Of a stretch of 38,688 nt of DNA, positions 31,299 through 38,688 are shown piece by piece. Location of the stretch: NCBI GenBank assembly GCA_035412805.1, contig DAONVO010000012.1, forward strand, positions 1 to 38,688, read 5' to 3'. The stretch is from DTU018 sp029550685 (GTDB lineage: Bacteria > Bacillota > Syntrophomonadia > Syntrophomonadales > Syntrophomonadaceae). The position numbers and the translations under genes are program-made. Under the pieces are notes generated by a model. That model was given only the letters and a program-made list of their open reading frames with translations. It was not told where the DNA came from and did no database searches. Each line of letters opens with the position of its first letter. The first letter of the stretch is position 1.

Positions 31299-31408
31299 TG
31301 CAAAGCCGGAAGTATACAATATATCCGGGTTAAACCTATTGTAAAGCCAGCTGACCGGGTTTACAATGACAGCGTAGAAAAAACGACTTTTAGGTTTAGG
31401 CATAATTG
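31299..31408 (+). other. Intergenic region with two alternative hairpins after amtB
   Basis: ATTGTAAA (31338-31345) pairs with TTTACAAT (31360-31367). An overlapping alternative, ACAATA (about 31316-31321) with TATTGT, shares the central ATTGT strand. No T tract follows. A terminator for amtB or a leader switch is possible; neither can be decided. Confidence 0.4.
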
Positions 31409-31482
31409 TATAGTGATATGGACAATGGCGTCCCAGGTATGTACAGCACATCAGATGCACCCATATCTTGCGGCGTTTTTTT
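31409..31482 (+). promoter_or_regulatory. Leader of the ANTAR-glnA operon with ANTAR-type antiterminator
   Basis: TATAGT at 31409-31414 is a probable -10 element with a poor -35. Next is GGAC (31420-31423), hexaloop AATGGC (31424-31429), GTCC (31430-31433), with A1 and G4 as in ANTAR targets. From the same GGC, GGCGTCCCAGGTATG (31427-31441) can pair with CATATCTTGCGGCGTT (31462-31477) in an imperfect stem (one mismatch, one bulge, wobbles) followed by a run of seven T ending at 31482. The layout is the same as before the PII gene. Confidence 0.68.
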
Positions 31483-31513
31483 ATGCCCAAAATCTGGTGG
31501 TAAATAGAGGCAG

Positions 31514-32107
31514 GTGGTGCGATTGGGAGGCAAGATTATTTTAGCCAGTATGGTTCCAGCCGAAAGAAAGCTGATGAGCAGTATTCTACAGCGGGCGGGA
31601 TACCAGATAACTGCAGAAACCGACAGTATCAGGCAAGCCCTGAGAAAGGTCCGCTCTCTGTACTGTGATCTGCTTATTATTGACAGCGGATTAGATGGGG
31701 GTAAGGGCTATAAGCTGGCGGAGATAGCAGACCAGGACCGGCTGGCCGCGGTGCTGATGGTAACCGACACGGATGTTGCCTACTTTCACCAGGAGTTTGC
31801 CTATATTATCAAACCGATCAGCAGAGAAAACCTGATACCGGCAACAAAATCTGTTCTCTGGAATTGGCGCCGGGAAGAAGAATTAAGGCAGAGGATCAGC
31901 CATCTGGAGAATAAGCTGGAAACCAGAATTATTGTGGATAAAGCCAAAGGAATACTCATGGATGTCCAAGGATGGACGGAAGAACAGGCTCACCGCTATA
32001 TACAAAAAGAAGCTATGAACCAAGGTATTACCGCCCGGCAAATGGCGACCTTGATTGTGGAAAAGTTGGGAAAAAACCGAGCATTGTTAAAGAAAGAGGA
32101 GGAATGA
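31514..32107 (+). CDS. ANTAR domain antiterminator with receiver-like domain
   Basis: 197 residues. The N-terminal receiver-like domain (about 1-115) has an Asp at about 57 in LLIIDSGLDGG, but the acidic pair near the N-terminus is missing (ILASMVPAERKL), so it may be a pseudo-receiver. A short coiled coil follows, then the ANTAR domain at about 130-185 (RIIVDKAKGILMDVQGWTEEQAHRYIQKEAMNQGITARQMATLIVEKL). ANTAR proteins such as EutV, AmiR and NasR bind hexaloop RNA hairpins and prevent termination. Start is GTG 31514 or 31517 after AGAGG. It lies 4 nt before glnA; two matching RNA hairpins occur in this window. Confidence 0.88.
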   Translation: MVRLGGKIILASMVPAERKLMSSILQRAGYQITAETDSIRQALRKVRSLYCDLLIIDSGLDGGKGYKLAEIADQDRLAAVLMVTDTDVAYFHQEFAYIIKPISRENLIPATKSVLWNWRREEELRQRISHLENKLETRIIVDKAKGILMDVQGWTEEQAHRYIQKEAMNQGITARQMATLIVEKLGKNRALLKKEEE

Positions 32108-32111
32108 CCAT

Positions 32112-33449
32112 ATGAAAGAGGCCCAAATAATGGAGGTTTTGGAAAAAGTCAAGACTCATGGAGTGCGGTTTATCCGCTTGCAATTTACAGATGTTAATGG
32201 GGTGCTCAAGAACGTAGCCATCCCAGCCAGTCAGGTAGAAAAGGCTTTAGAAGGGGACCTGATGTTTGACGGGTCATCTATTGAAGGTTTTGCCCGCATT
32301 GAAGAATCGGATATGTATCTGATTCCCGACCCCAGCACCTTTACCATTATGCCCTGGCGCCCTTCCAGCGGAGCAGTGGCCAGAATGATATGCGATGTAT
32401 ACAGCCCGTCACCCAAAGCTCCCTTTATCGGTGACCCGCGCACCAATCTAAAAAGAATAATTAAACAGGCGGAAGACATGGGTTTTGTAATGAATGCCGG
32501 CCCCGAATGTGAGTTCTTTTTGTTCAACCTTGATGAAGAAGGTGTTCCCATAATTCACACCCATGATCAGGCCGGGTATTTTGACCTGGCTCCGGTTGAT
32601 CTGGGAGAGGATGCCCGCCGGGATATGGTATGCACCTTGGAGGATATGGGGTTTGAGATAGAAGCCTCTCATCATGAGGTAGCCCCGGGGCAGCATGAAA
32701 TAGATTTTAAGTACGGGCCGGCCTTACAGGTAGCTGACGACATCGTTACCTTTAAACTAGTAGTTCGCACCATAGCTCAGCGTCACGGCTTGCATGCTAC
32801 CTTCATGCCCAAACCTATTGTCGGTATTAACGGATCTGGTATGCATACCCACCAGTCCCTGGCCAGCCTGGATGGTACCAACCTGTTCTATGATCCTGAC
32901 ACCCCGGACCAGCTGAGTGATATAGCTCGCTGGTACATGGGAGGAATTATCAAACATGCCCGGGGGCTAACTGCTATTACCAACCCCACGGTGAACTCCT
33001 ACAAGCGTTTGGTACCTGGGTACGAAGCTCCTGTATATGTGGCCTGGTCCGAACAAAACCGCAGCTGCTTAATCCGGGTGCCGGCCAAACGTGGTGCTTC
33101 CACCCGCATAGAAGTACGGCATCCCGACCCTAGCTGTAATCCCTACCTGGCCATGGCCGTGATGCTGGCAGCTGGTTTGGACGGCATAAAAAACAAAATT
33201 GAACCGCCGGCTCCTGTAGATGCCAATATCTATCATTTGAGCCAAGCAGAACGTGATAGTATGGGAATTCCCAGCCTGCCAGGTTCCCTGGCTGAAGCAT
33301 TGCTGGCTCTGGAAGAGGATCAGCTTATTAAAGACGCCTTAGGACCACATATTTACAAAAAGTTTACGGAAGTCAAATGGGCTGAATGGGAACGGTACTG
33401 CCGGGAAGTTCACCCCTGGGAAATCCAGGAGTATCTGCGCAAGTTTTAA
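32112..33449 (+). CDS. glnA: Glutamine synthetase type I
   Basis: 445 residues. LMFDGSSIEGFARIEESDMYL, AGPECEFFLF, the HHEVAPGQHEI metal site, GSGMHTHQSL and the NRSCLIRVP / NPYLAMAVMLAAGLDGI segments identify a type I enzyme. The adenylylation-site context of the GSI-beta form is not preserved, and the length fits the Gram-positive GSI-alpha type, which is feedback-controlled. It converts glutamate and ammonia to glutamine. ATG 32112 follows GAGGAGG in the end of the ANTAR gene, so the two are coupled. Expression probably depends on the ANTAR antiterminator upstream. Confidence 0.97.
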   Translation: MKEAQIMEVLEKVKTHGVRFIRLQFTDVNGVLKNVAIPASQVEKALEGDLMFDGSSIEGFARIEESDMYLIPDPSTFTIMPWRPSSGAVARMICDVYSPSPKAPFIGDPRTNLKRIIKQAEDMGFVMNAGPECEFFLFNLDEEGVPIIHTHDQAGYFDLAPVDLGEDARRDMVCTLEDMGFEIEASHHEVAPGQHEIDFKYGPALQVADDIVTFKLVVRTIAQRHGLHATFMPKPIVGINGSGMHTHQSLASLDGTNLFYDPDTPDQLSDIARWYMGGIIKHARGLTAITNPTVNSYKRLVPGYEAPVYVAWSEQNRSCLIRVPAKRGASTRIEVRHPDPSCNPYLAMAVMLAAGLDGIKNKIEPPAPVDANIYHLSQAERDSMGIPSLPGSLAEALLALEEDQLIKDALGPHIYKKFTEVKWAEWERYCREVHPWEIQEYLRKF

Positions 33450-33475
33450 ATTAAGCGCCAGGGGAGGGATTATCC

Positions 33476-34588
33476 ATGCTGCGGCGAGAGGGAGAAATTA
33501 GAATACCCAGCGGTTGCGCTATCGCAGGTATTATCAACCGTCAGGGTGAACGGTTCGGTGGCAGCGATATCATAGCCAGTATAGCAAATATGCACCAGCG
33601 CTCCAATGGGCTGGGAGGAGGGTTTGCAGCCTATGGGATTTACCCGGAATACCAGGACTATTATGCTTTGCATATTTACTATGATGATGAAACCGCCCGG
33701 CAGCTTACCGAAAATTATTTGAACCAGAATTTTCGCATAGTGGTTAATGAAATGCTGCCCCTGCGCCCGCTGCGCAGGATTGTTGATGCTCCTCTGATCT
33801 GGCGATATTTCGTTAGGCCCCGGGAAGAAAAACTGATGCTCACCCATATGGGTGAAGATGATTTTATCTTTCAAGCAGTAATGTGGATCAATGACTGCTT
33901 GCGGGGAGCTTTCGTGGCTTCCAGCGGTAAAAATATGGGGGCATTCAAAGGAGTAGGGTATCCCGAGGACCTGGGTGAGTTCTTCCGCCTGGAGGAGTAC
34001 CATGCTTATCTCTGGACTGCTCATGGGCGCTTTCCCACTAATACCCCAGGATGGTGGGGCGGGGCCCACCCCTTCACTCTTCTCAACTGGTCGGTGGTGC
34101 ATAATGGGGAGATTTCATCCTACAGTACCAATCGCCGGTTTCTCGAGATGTATGGATATAAATGTTCCTTGCAGACCGATACGGAAGTCATTGCTTACAC
34201 TTTTGATTTTTTGATGCGCAAACAGCAGCTGTCTTTGGAGGAAACCCTGGATGTAATAGCCGCCCCCTTCTGGACCAGCATACAGAAAGATGCCCAGGCT
34301 CGCCTGCGTCGCCGGTATGCAGCCCTGCTCCTAAATGGGCCCTTTTCTATAATAGTTGCCACCGGCAATGGACTCGTAGCCGTTAATGATCGCATCAAAT
34401 TGCGGCCCCTGGTGGCTGGCACCCGGGGTAATTACCTGTACGTAGCCAGCGAGGAGTCAGCCATCAGGGTAGTTGCGCCGGTTTTGGAAAAGATATGGAC
34501 CCCGGGTGGAGGAGAACCGGTAGTCGGGTTATTAAACGATATGGAAGGGCTGACGGCAGTGCCCGATCAGCAGAGCAGGTCAGCCTAA
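33476..34588 (+). CDS. Glutamate synthase class II amidotransferase subunit (GltB1-like)
   Basis: 370 residues. A short propeptide MLRREGEIRIPSG precedes Cys14, which would become the N-terminal nucleophile after processing (CAIAGIINRQGERFGG). MHQRSNGLGGGFAAYG and VVHNGEISSY give the glutamine-binding and oxyanion residues of class II amidotransferases. It releases ammonia from glutamine for the synthase subunit next door. ATG 33476 follows AGGGGAGGG. In most bacteria this domain is fused to the synthase as GltB; here it is a separate ORF. It ends 17 nt before the next gene's start. Confidence 0.9.
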   Translation: MLRREGEIRIPSGCAIAGIINRQGERFGGSDIIASIANMHQRSNGLGGGFAAYGIYPEYQDYYALHIYYDDETARQLTENYLNQNFRIVVNEMLPLRPLRRIVDAPLIWRYFVRPREEKLMLTHMGEDDFIFQAVMWINDCLRGAFVASSGKNMGAFKGVGYPEDLGEFFRLEEYHAYLWTAHGRFPTNTPGWWGGAHPFTLLNWSVVHNGEISSYSTNRRFLEMYGYKCSLQTDTEVIAYTFDFLMRKQQLSLEETLDVIAAPFWTSIQKDAQARLRRRYAALLLNGPFSIIVATGNGLVAVNDRIKLRPLVAGTRGNYLYVASEESAIRVVAPVLEKIWTPGGGEPVVGLLNDMEGLTAVPDQQSRSA

Positions 34589-34605
34589 ACTGGAGGAGAA
34601 CCGCC

Positions 34606-36084
34606 ATGACCATGAAGATGTTAACTCCCGCATTTGCCGTGCAGCGGGATACAGACCGCTGCATACGCTGCAGAGTATGTGTAAATCAATGCGCCAATGA
34701 GGTCCACTATATGGACGAAGATGGCTGGATGTGGGTGGATGAAGATCGCTGTGTAGGATGCCAGCGTTGTGGGGTGCTGTGTCCCACTCATGCTTTAAGT
34801 ATTACCGAATTTCCTATGCAGTTTCGCAGCAACCGTTACTGGACACCCTCCCACATCCGGGAAATCTATGCCCAGGCCCAAACCGGAGGGGTATTACTTA
34901 CCGGGATGGGTAATCCCCGGTTATATCGCAGCTTCTTCGATCACCTGTTGCTTAATGCCAGTCAGGTGACCAATCCTTCCATTGATCCTTTGCGGGAGCC
35001 TATGGAATTAACCACTTATCTGGGCAATAAAGACATGGATAAGCCGGATCAGGAAAAACCCCAATTAAGGTTAAAGGTGCCGGTAATGTTCGCTGCTATG
35101 TCCTATGGTGCAGTTAGTCTTAATGTTCAAAAGTCACTGGCCATGGCTGCCCGGGAAATGGGAACTATGTGGAATACAGGCGAAGGTGGGCTGCACGCCG
35201 ATTTACGGGAATACTCTCCCAACACCATAGTGCAGGTGGCTTCAGGGAGATTTGGAGTAAATCCTGATTATTTGCAGGCAGCCGCTGCGGTAGAGATAAA
35301 AATTGGTCAGGGAGCCAAGCCCGGTATAGGGGGACACTTACCGGGAGAAAAGGTAACCCCGGACGTAGCACAAACCCGTATGATACCAACCTGGTCCGAT
35401 GCCATCTCCCCGGCTCCCCACCACGACATTTATTCTATTGAGGACCTGGCTCAGCTGGTAGAGACACTCAAGGTAGCCACCGGCTATACCAAACCCATCG
35501 CGGTCAAGGTAGCAGCCGTGCATAATATAGCAGCCATTGCCTCTGGTATCGTCAGGGCGGGAGCAGACATAGTGGTTATTGACGGATTTCGAGGAGCTAC
35601 CGGAGCAGCACCACTGCGTATCCGTGATAACACCGGGATTCCTATTGAAGTAGCCCTGGCTCAGGTTCACCAGCGTTTGCTGGATGAGGGTATTCGCCAG
35701 CGGGCTTCTCTGGTAGTCTCCGGAGGCATCCGCAGCAGTGCCGATGTAATCAAGGCCATTATCCTGGGAGCAGATGCCGTTTATATCGGTACCGCAGCTT
35801 TGATTGCTCTGGGATGTCATATGTGCCAGTGCTGCTTTACCGGTCGCTGCAACTGGGGCATAGCTACTACCGATCCCCACTTAAGCAAGCGCTTAAATCC
35901 ACATCTGGGTGCGGAAATGGCCGCTAATCTGCTCCGTGCCTGGGAGCATGAGATCAAAGAAATGATGGGCGGTATGGGAATAAACTCGGTAGACAGCCTG
36001 CGGGGCAACCGCCTTATGCTCCGGGGAATAGGCTTGGAACGGCATGAACTGGAACTGCTGGGCGTTCTGGCTGCCGGAGAATAG
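34606..36084 (+). CDS. Glutamate synthase FMN domain with N-terminal 2[4Fe-4S] ferredoxin
   Basis: 492 residues. Residues about 19-64 carry two 4Fe-4S motifs, CIRCRVCVNQC and CVGCQRCGVLCP. The rest is the (beta/alpha)8 FMN/2-oxoglutarate domain: PNTIVQVASGRFG, GQGAKPGIGGHLPG, IDGFRGATGAAPL and VSGGIRSSADVIKAI, followed by the third cluster region CHMCQCCFTGRC (404-415) and CNWGIATTDP. It makes glutamate from 2-oxoglutarate and ammonia. Start is ATG 34606 after GGAGGAG; the longer in-frame start at 34495 lies in the preceding gene. Built-in ferredoxin domains suggest electrons arrive from a ferredoxin or the neighbouring flavoprotein. Confidence 0.93.
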   Translation: MTMKMLTPAFAVQRDTDRCIRCRVCVNQCANEVHYMDEDGWMWVDEDRCVGCQRCGVLCPTHALSITEFPMQFRSNRYWTPSHIREIYAQAQTGGVLLTGMGNPRLYRSFFDHLLLNASQVTNPSIDPLREPMELTTYLGNKDMDKPDQEKPQLRLKVPVMFAAMSYGAVSLNVQKSLAMAAREMGTMWNTGEGGLHADLREYSPNTIVQVASGRFGVNPDYLQAAAAVEIKIGQGAKPGIGGHLPGEKVTPDVAQTRMIPTWSDAISPAPHHDIYSIEDLAQLVETLKVATGYTKPIAVKVAAVHNIAAIASGIVRAGADIVVIDGFRGATGAAPLRIRDNTGIPIEVALAQVHQRLLDEGIRQRASLVVSGGIRSSADVIKAIILGADAVYIGTAALIALGCHMCQCCFTGRCNWGIATTDPHLSKRLNPHLGAEMAANLLRAWEHEIKEMMGGMGINSVDSLRGNRLMLRGIGLERHELELLGVLAAGE

Positions 36085-36095
36085 GGGGGATCACC

Positions 36096-36533
36096 ATGAA
36101 AGTAGTAAGTTCAGCTGAATACTGTCTGGGCTGCGGTTTATGTCGAATTCACTGTGCCGCTGGACATGATGGTTATAATGGCAGCATATTGAAAGCGTAT
36201 AAAAGAGGGACTCCCCGACCCCGGGCAGATTTGATAGTAGATCAGGATCAGTCCTGGCTTAATACCTGCCAGCACTGCCCGGATGCTCCCTGTGTAAATG
36301 GCTGTATTACCGGAGCTTTGCAGAGGGATGAACGAGGAGTAGTTTATATAGAAGAAGAGATCTGTGTTTCTTGCTATACCTGCATAATGGTCTGTCCTTA
36401 CGGACATATTCTTCCTGGGGAGCAGGCAGTGCTCAAGTGTGACCTGTGCCGGGATCGTTCGGGGCAGCCTGCCTGTGTTGCAGCTTGCCCAAATGGGGCT
36501 TTGCGGCTGGTTAATGAGGGGGAGATAGCATGA
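36096..36533 (+). CDS. 4Fe-4S ferredoxin subunit (HycB/CooF-like)
   Basis: 145 residues with four Fe-S cysteine groups: CLGCGLCRIHC, CQHCPDAPCVNGC, CVSCYTCIMVCP and CDLCRDRSGQPACVAACP. This arrangement is common to electron-transfer subunits of the DmsB/HycB/CooF type. It most likely carries electrons between the FAD oxidoreductase and the synthase. ATG 36096 follows GGGGGG. The last four bases ATGA overlap the next start, so translation is coupled. Confidence 0.9.
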   Translation: MKVVSSAEYCLGCGLCRIHCAAGHDGYNGSILKAYKRGTPRPRADLIVDQDQSWLNTCQHCPDAPCVNGCITGALQRDERGVVYIEEEICVSCYTCIMVCPYGHILPGEQAVLKCDLCRDRSGQPACVAACPNGALRLVNEGEIA

Positions 36534-37792
36534 AGTATGTAATAATCGGCAATGGGATCGCCGCCGCAGGAGCGGTGGAAGGTATTCGCAGCCGGGATAG
36601 GAATGGAGCCATTGCGGTCATAGACGGTGAACAGCGAGGTTCATACAGCCGGCCTTTAATTACCTATTACCTGGCTGGAAAGAGAAAAGCAGAACAGATG
36701 CGCTATCGCTCCCCGGCCTTTTTTCATCAACACGGGGTAACCGTAATTCCTGATCGGGCTGTGAAAATTGATAATCAAGCCAGGCAGGTGATACTGCAAT
36801 CCGGACAGGCGGTAGAGTATGATCGATTGCTGCTGGCTAACGGGGCTAGTCCAATTATTCCGGAGATTCCCGGAATAGCCCTGGGTGACTGGGTAAAGAC
36901 CCTCTATACCTGGCAGGATGCAGAACAGTTAGACCTGCTGGTAACCCCCGGCCACAAGGCAGTAGTAATGGGAAGCGGTCTGATTGGGCTTAAGGCGGCT
37001 GAAGCTTTGTGCCAGCGGGGCATGAAGGTAACCGTTGTTGAAAAACAATCCCAGATCTTGCCCCGCTTGCTGAGCAGAACCAGTGCTGATCTGGTAAGCA
37101 ACCACCTGCAGGATAGAGGAATGGAAATAATAACCGGCCAGGAGGTTACCAGGATCAATGAGTATCATCAAGTTGAACTTGATAATGACAGGAGAATAGA
37201 AGCCCAGCTGGTTATTGTTGCCATTGGCACCAAGCCAAATCTTTCTTTGGCTGCAGCTTGCGGGTTAGCGGTGGATCGAGGTATTTTGGTTGACAGTTAC
37301 CTGCGTACTTCAGATACCAATATATATGCAGCAGGAGATGTCATCGAAACCACCGATATTTTAACCGGCTTTCCGTCTGTTATGGCTCTCTTGCCATTAG
37401 CCCACCAAGAGGGTTTAATAGCGGGGCAGAATATGGCCGGCGCTGCTTGTTCCTATCCCGGAGGCCTATTTATAAATTCGGTCAACCTGCTGGGTATGAA
37501 TATTATAGCAGCCGGAAGTCCGCAGATCCCCGGCCAGACTTGGCTATGGCAGCAACGGGAACAGTATTTGGAGTTGGTTACCGAATGCGGTCGTCTGGTA
37601 CGCTATATAGCCTTAAATATGCCTCAAATAACCGGACCTTTAATCAGCTTAATCGAACAGCAACTGAAGTTTCCGGAATCATTTTGGCAGGAGTTTGCCA
37701 GTCAGCCAGGTTTGAACCGACTGCCCAAGCTATACTGGGAAGCGCTTAAGGAGGTGCAGGAAAATGACGGTTGTAGATGCGGGGCAATATGA
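36530..37792 (+). CDS. FAD-dependent NAD(P)H oxidoreductase
   Basis: 420 residues of the pyridine nucleotide-disulfide reductase class II fold. FAD-binding GNGIAAAGAVEGIR at 7-20, NAD(P)H-binding VVMGSGLIGLKAAEALCQRG at about 145-163, and the second FAD motif IYAAGDVIET at about 264. It resembles nitrite reductase or rubredoxin reductase type NADH oxidases, not the canonical GltD. It probably supplies electrons to the glutamate synthase via the ferredoxin. Starts at ATG 36530 within the stop of the ferredoxin gene and overlaps the next ORF by 29 nt. Confidence 0.88.
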   Translation: MKYVIIGNGIAAAGAVEGIRSRDRNGAIAVIDGEQRGSYSRPLITYYLAGKRKAEQMRYRSPAFFHQHGVTVIPDRAVKIDNQARQVILQSGQAVEYDRLLLANGASPIIPEIPGIALGDWVKTLYTWQDAEQLDLLVTPGHKAVVMGSGLIGLKAAEALCQRGMKVTVVEKQSQILPRLLSRTSADLVSNHLQDRGMEIITGQEVTRINEYHQVELDNDRRIEAQLVIVAIGTKPNLSLAAACGLAVDRGILVDSYLRTSDTNIYAAGDVIETTDILTGFPSVMALLPLAHQEGLIAGQNMAGAACSYPGGLFINSVNLLGMNIIAAGSPQIPGQTWLWQQREQYLELVTECGRLVRYIALNMPQITGPLISLIEQQLKFPESFWQEFASQPGLNRLPKLYWEALKEVQENDGCRCGAI

Positions 37793-38501
37793 TCAGGCTT
37801 CTCTGTTAGAAACCCTGGAAAAGATCAGCGATCCGGAAATAGAAGTTGTGCAAGTTAACGGCCAGCGTTATCTGGGATGTGGCTGGAAGAATCGCAAGAA
37901 GTTAATTCTTCGGGGAACTGCCGGAAATAACCTGGGAGCCTTTGCTGATGGTCCTCATATTCTTCTTTATGGAAACGGACAAGAAGGGGTAGGCAACACC
38001 ATGAGCGAGGGGTTGATTGTGGTCCATGGTCGGGTAGGAGATATTGCCGGTTACGGAATGCGCGGCGGCGAGTTGTATATCCGGGATAATGCCGGTTACC
38101 GGCTGGGGATACACATGAAAGCCTATATACAAAAACAACCGGTGATTGTAGTGGGAGGCCGGGCAGGAGCCTTTGCTGGAGAATATATGGCAGGAGGAAC
38201 CATAATAATTTTGGGAATGACTGATGACAGCTGGCCGCTGGTGGGATCCTGGTGTGGTACCGGCATGTATGGCGGAGCCATTTACCTGCGGGGAGAAGTG
38301 CCGTATCAAAATCTGGCCCCGAATACTACTTGCCAGGTTTTGCAGGAAGAAAAAGAGCTGGAACCTATCCGACCGTATCTGCAGCGCTATGCCGATTACT
38401 TTAATTATGATATCGGGGAAATACTAAGCCAGCCCTTTACCCGGGTAACCCCGGTAAACCAGCGTCTCTATAAGCACATGTATACCGGCTTTGTAAGTTA
38501 G
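37764..38501 (+). CDS. Glutamate synthase GXGXG domain protein (GltB3-like)
   Basis: 245 residues, a right-handed beta-helix with repeated GxxGxxxG: GTAGNNLGAF, GNGQEGVGNTMSEG, GRVGDIAGYGMRGGELYIRDNAGYRLG and GGRAGAFAGEYMAGG. This is the C-terminal structural domain of GltB, here a separate ORF. ATG 37764 follows AAGGAGG, 29 nt before the preceding stop. It completes the set amidotransferase, synthase, ferredoxin, flavoprotein, GXGXG. Ends at TAG 38499-38501; no clear terminator. Confidence 0.92.
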   Translation: MTVVDAGQYDQASLLETLEKISDPEIEVVQVNGQRYLGCGWKNRKKLILRGTAGNNLGAFADGPHILLYGNGQEGVGNTMSEGLIVVHGRVGDIAGYGMRGGELYIRDNAGYRLGIHMKAYIQKQPVIVVGGRAGAFAGEYMAGGTIIILGMTDDSWPLVGSWCGTGMYGGAIYLRGEVPYQNLAPNTTCQVLQEEKELEPIRPYLQRYADYFNYDIGEILSQPFTRVTPVNQRLYKHMYTGFVS

Positions 38502-38600
38502 TGGTTATGAAAGGGCAAACTACCGGCACCGATAGAAGACTCACGATGATATGCAAAGAATTAGTTTATATGTCATTGCTGTGAAAATGACTTCATAATG

Positions 38601-38688
38601 TGTCATTGCGAGGAGCGCAGCGACGAAGCAATCTCAAACCGGGATTGCAGGTATTTGAATGAGATCGCCACGGCACTTGGTGCCTCGC
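38601..38688 (+). repeat. Dispersed TGTCATTGCGAGGAGCG-type intergenic repeat (truncated by window end)
   Basis: TGTCATTGCGAGGAGCG plus CAGCGACGAAGCAATCTC at 38601-38635, then GAGATCGCCACGG...CTCGC at 38661-38688. Inverted and direct relatives lie at 12122-12156, 12226-12248, 13260-13292 and 13634-13666. No ORF. The 185 nt after the last gene otherwise hold nothing recognisable. Confidence 0.75.

Noticed and set aside
33470..34102. 210-codon minus-strand ORF opposite the amidotransferase gene
   Set aside because: Antisense shadow of a clearly recognised class II amidotransferase; no ribosome binding site.

Overview
The window looks like a chromosomal segment of an anaerobic, endospore-forming Bacillota, probably close to the Syntrophomonadaceae (an inference from gene content, not from a search). 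Strong AGGAGG-type ribosome binding sites, ATG/GTG/TTG starts and sporulation genes (gin, yabE, a YhcN-type lipoprotein, SPOCS proteins) point to Bacillota. A butyrate-type CoA-transferase with a crotonase, and a tungstate transporter, fit a fatty-acid-degrading syntroph or related anaerobe. No tRNA, rRNA, CRISPR array or complete transposase gene was seen.

Layout. (1) 1-15.7 kb: a housekeeping and sporulation block in nearly the order known from Bacillus subtilis csfB to veg: gin, a lipid kinase (in place of xpaC-yaaN), yaaO-like decarboxylase, tmk, yaaR, holB, ricT, yabA, trmN6, rsmI, abrB (opposite strand), metG, tatD, yabE-like, a sporulation lipoprotein, rsmA, a YkuK-type gene and veg. 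Where B. subtilis has rnmV (between yabE and rsmA) this genome has a lipoprotein gene and about 1 kb of repeats. (2) 15.7-21.5 kb: a spore-surface cluster with two SPOCS-like proteins, three glycosyltransferases (CgeB-like, GT4-like, GT2-like), a zinc-ribbon protein and a small charged protein. Four of its units are preceded by sigma-K-type promoters with identical spacing. (3) 21.6-22.9 kb: an inverted-repeat element, a patatin-like phospholipase and an overlapping ribbon-helix-helix gene. (4) 22.9-25.6 kb: a sigma-A promoter, a Moco/Tuco-type riboswitch, a terminator and tupABC tungstate uptake genes. (5) 25.8-28.0 kb, minus strand: crotonase and acyl-CoA:acetate CoA-transferase. (6) 28.2-38.5 kb: a nitrogen-assimilation block with carA, PII, amtB, an ANTAR antiterminator, glnA and a glutamate synthase split over five ORFs (amidotransferase, ferredoxin-FMN synthase, ferredoxin, FAD oxidoreductase, GXGXG domain).

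How it works together. The clearest regulatory logic is in block 6. The ANTAR protein encoded at 31.5 kb has two probable RNA targets, one before the PII gene and one before its own gene. In both, a hairpin with an AANGGC hexaloop shares its 3' strand with an intrinsic terminator, so binding should let transcription continue into PII-amtB and ANTAR-glnA-glt. Block 4 is probably controlled by cofactor-dependent termination. Block 2 looks like a mother-cell, late-sporulation glycosylation unit. Gin at the left edge has a near-perfect sigma-F promoter, as expected for the forespore inhibitor of sigma-G.

Repeats are concentrated in intergenic gaps: a 191-bp element between two copies of a terminator (12.1-12.3 kb), a 122-bp perfect direct duplication (13.2-13.7 kb), interleaved GACGCAGAT inverted repeats (21.6-21.7 kb), and a TGTCATTGCGAGGAGCG-type repeat at the right edge related to those at 12-13.7 kb.
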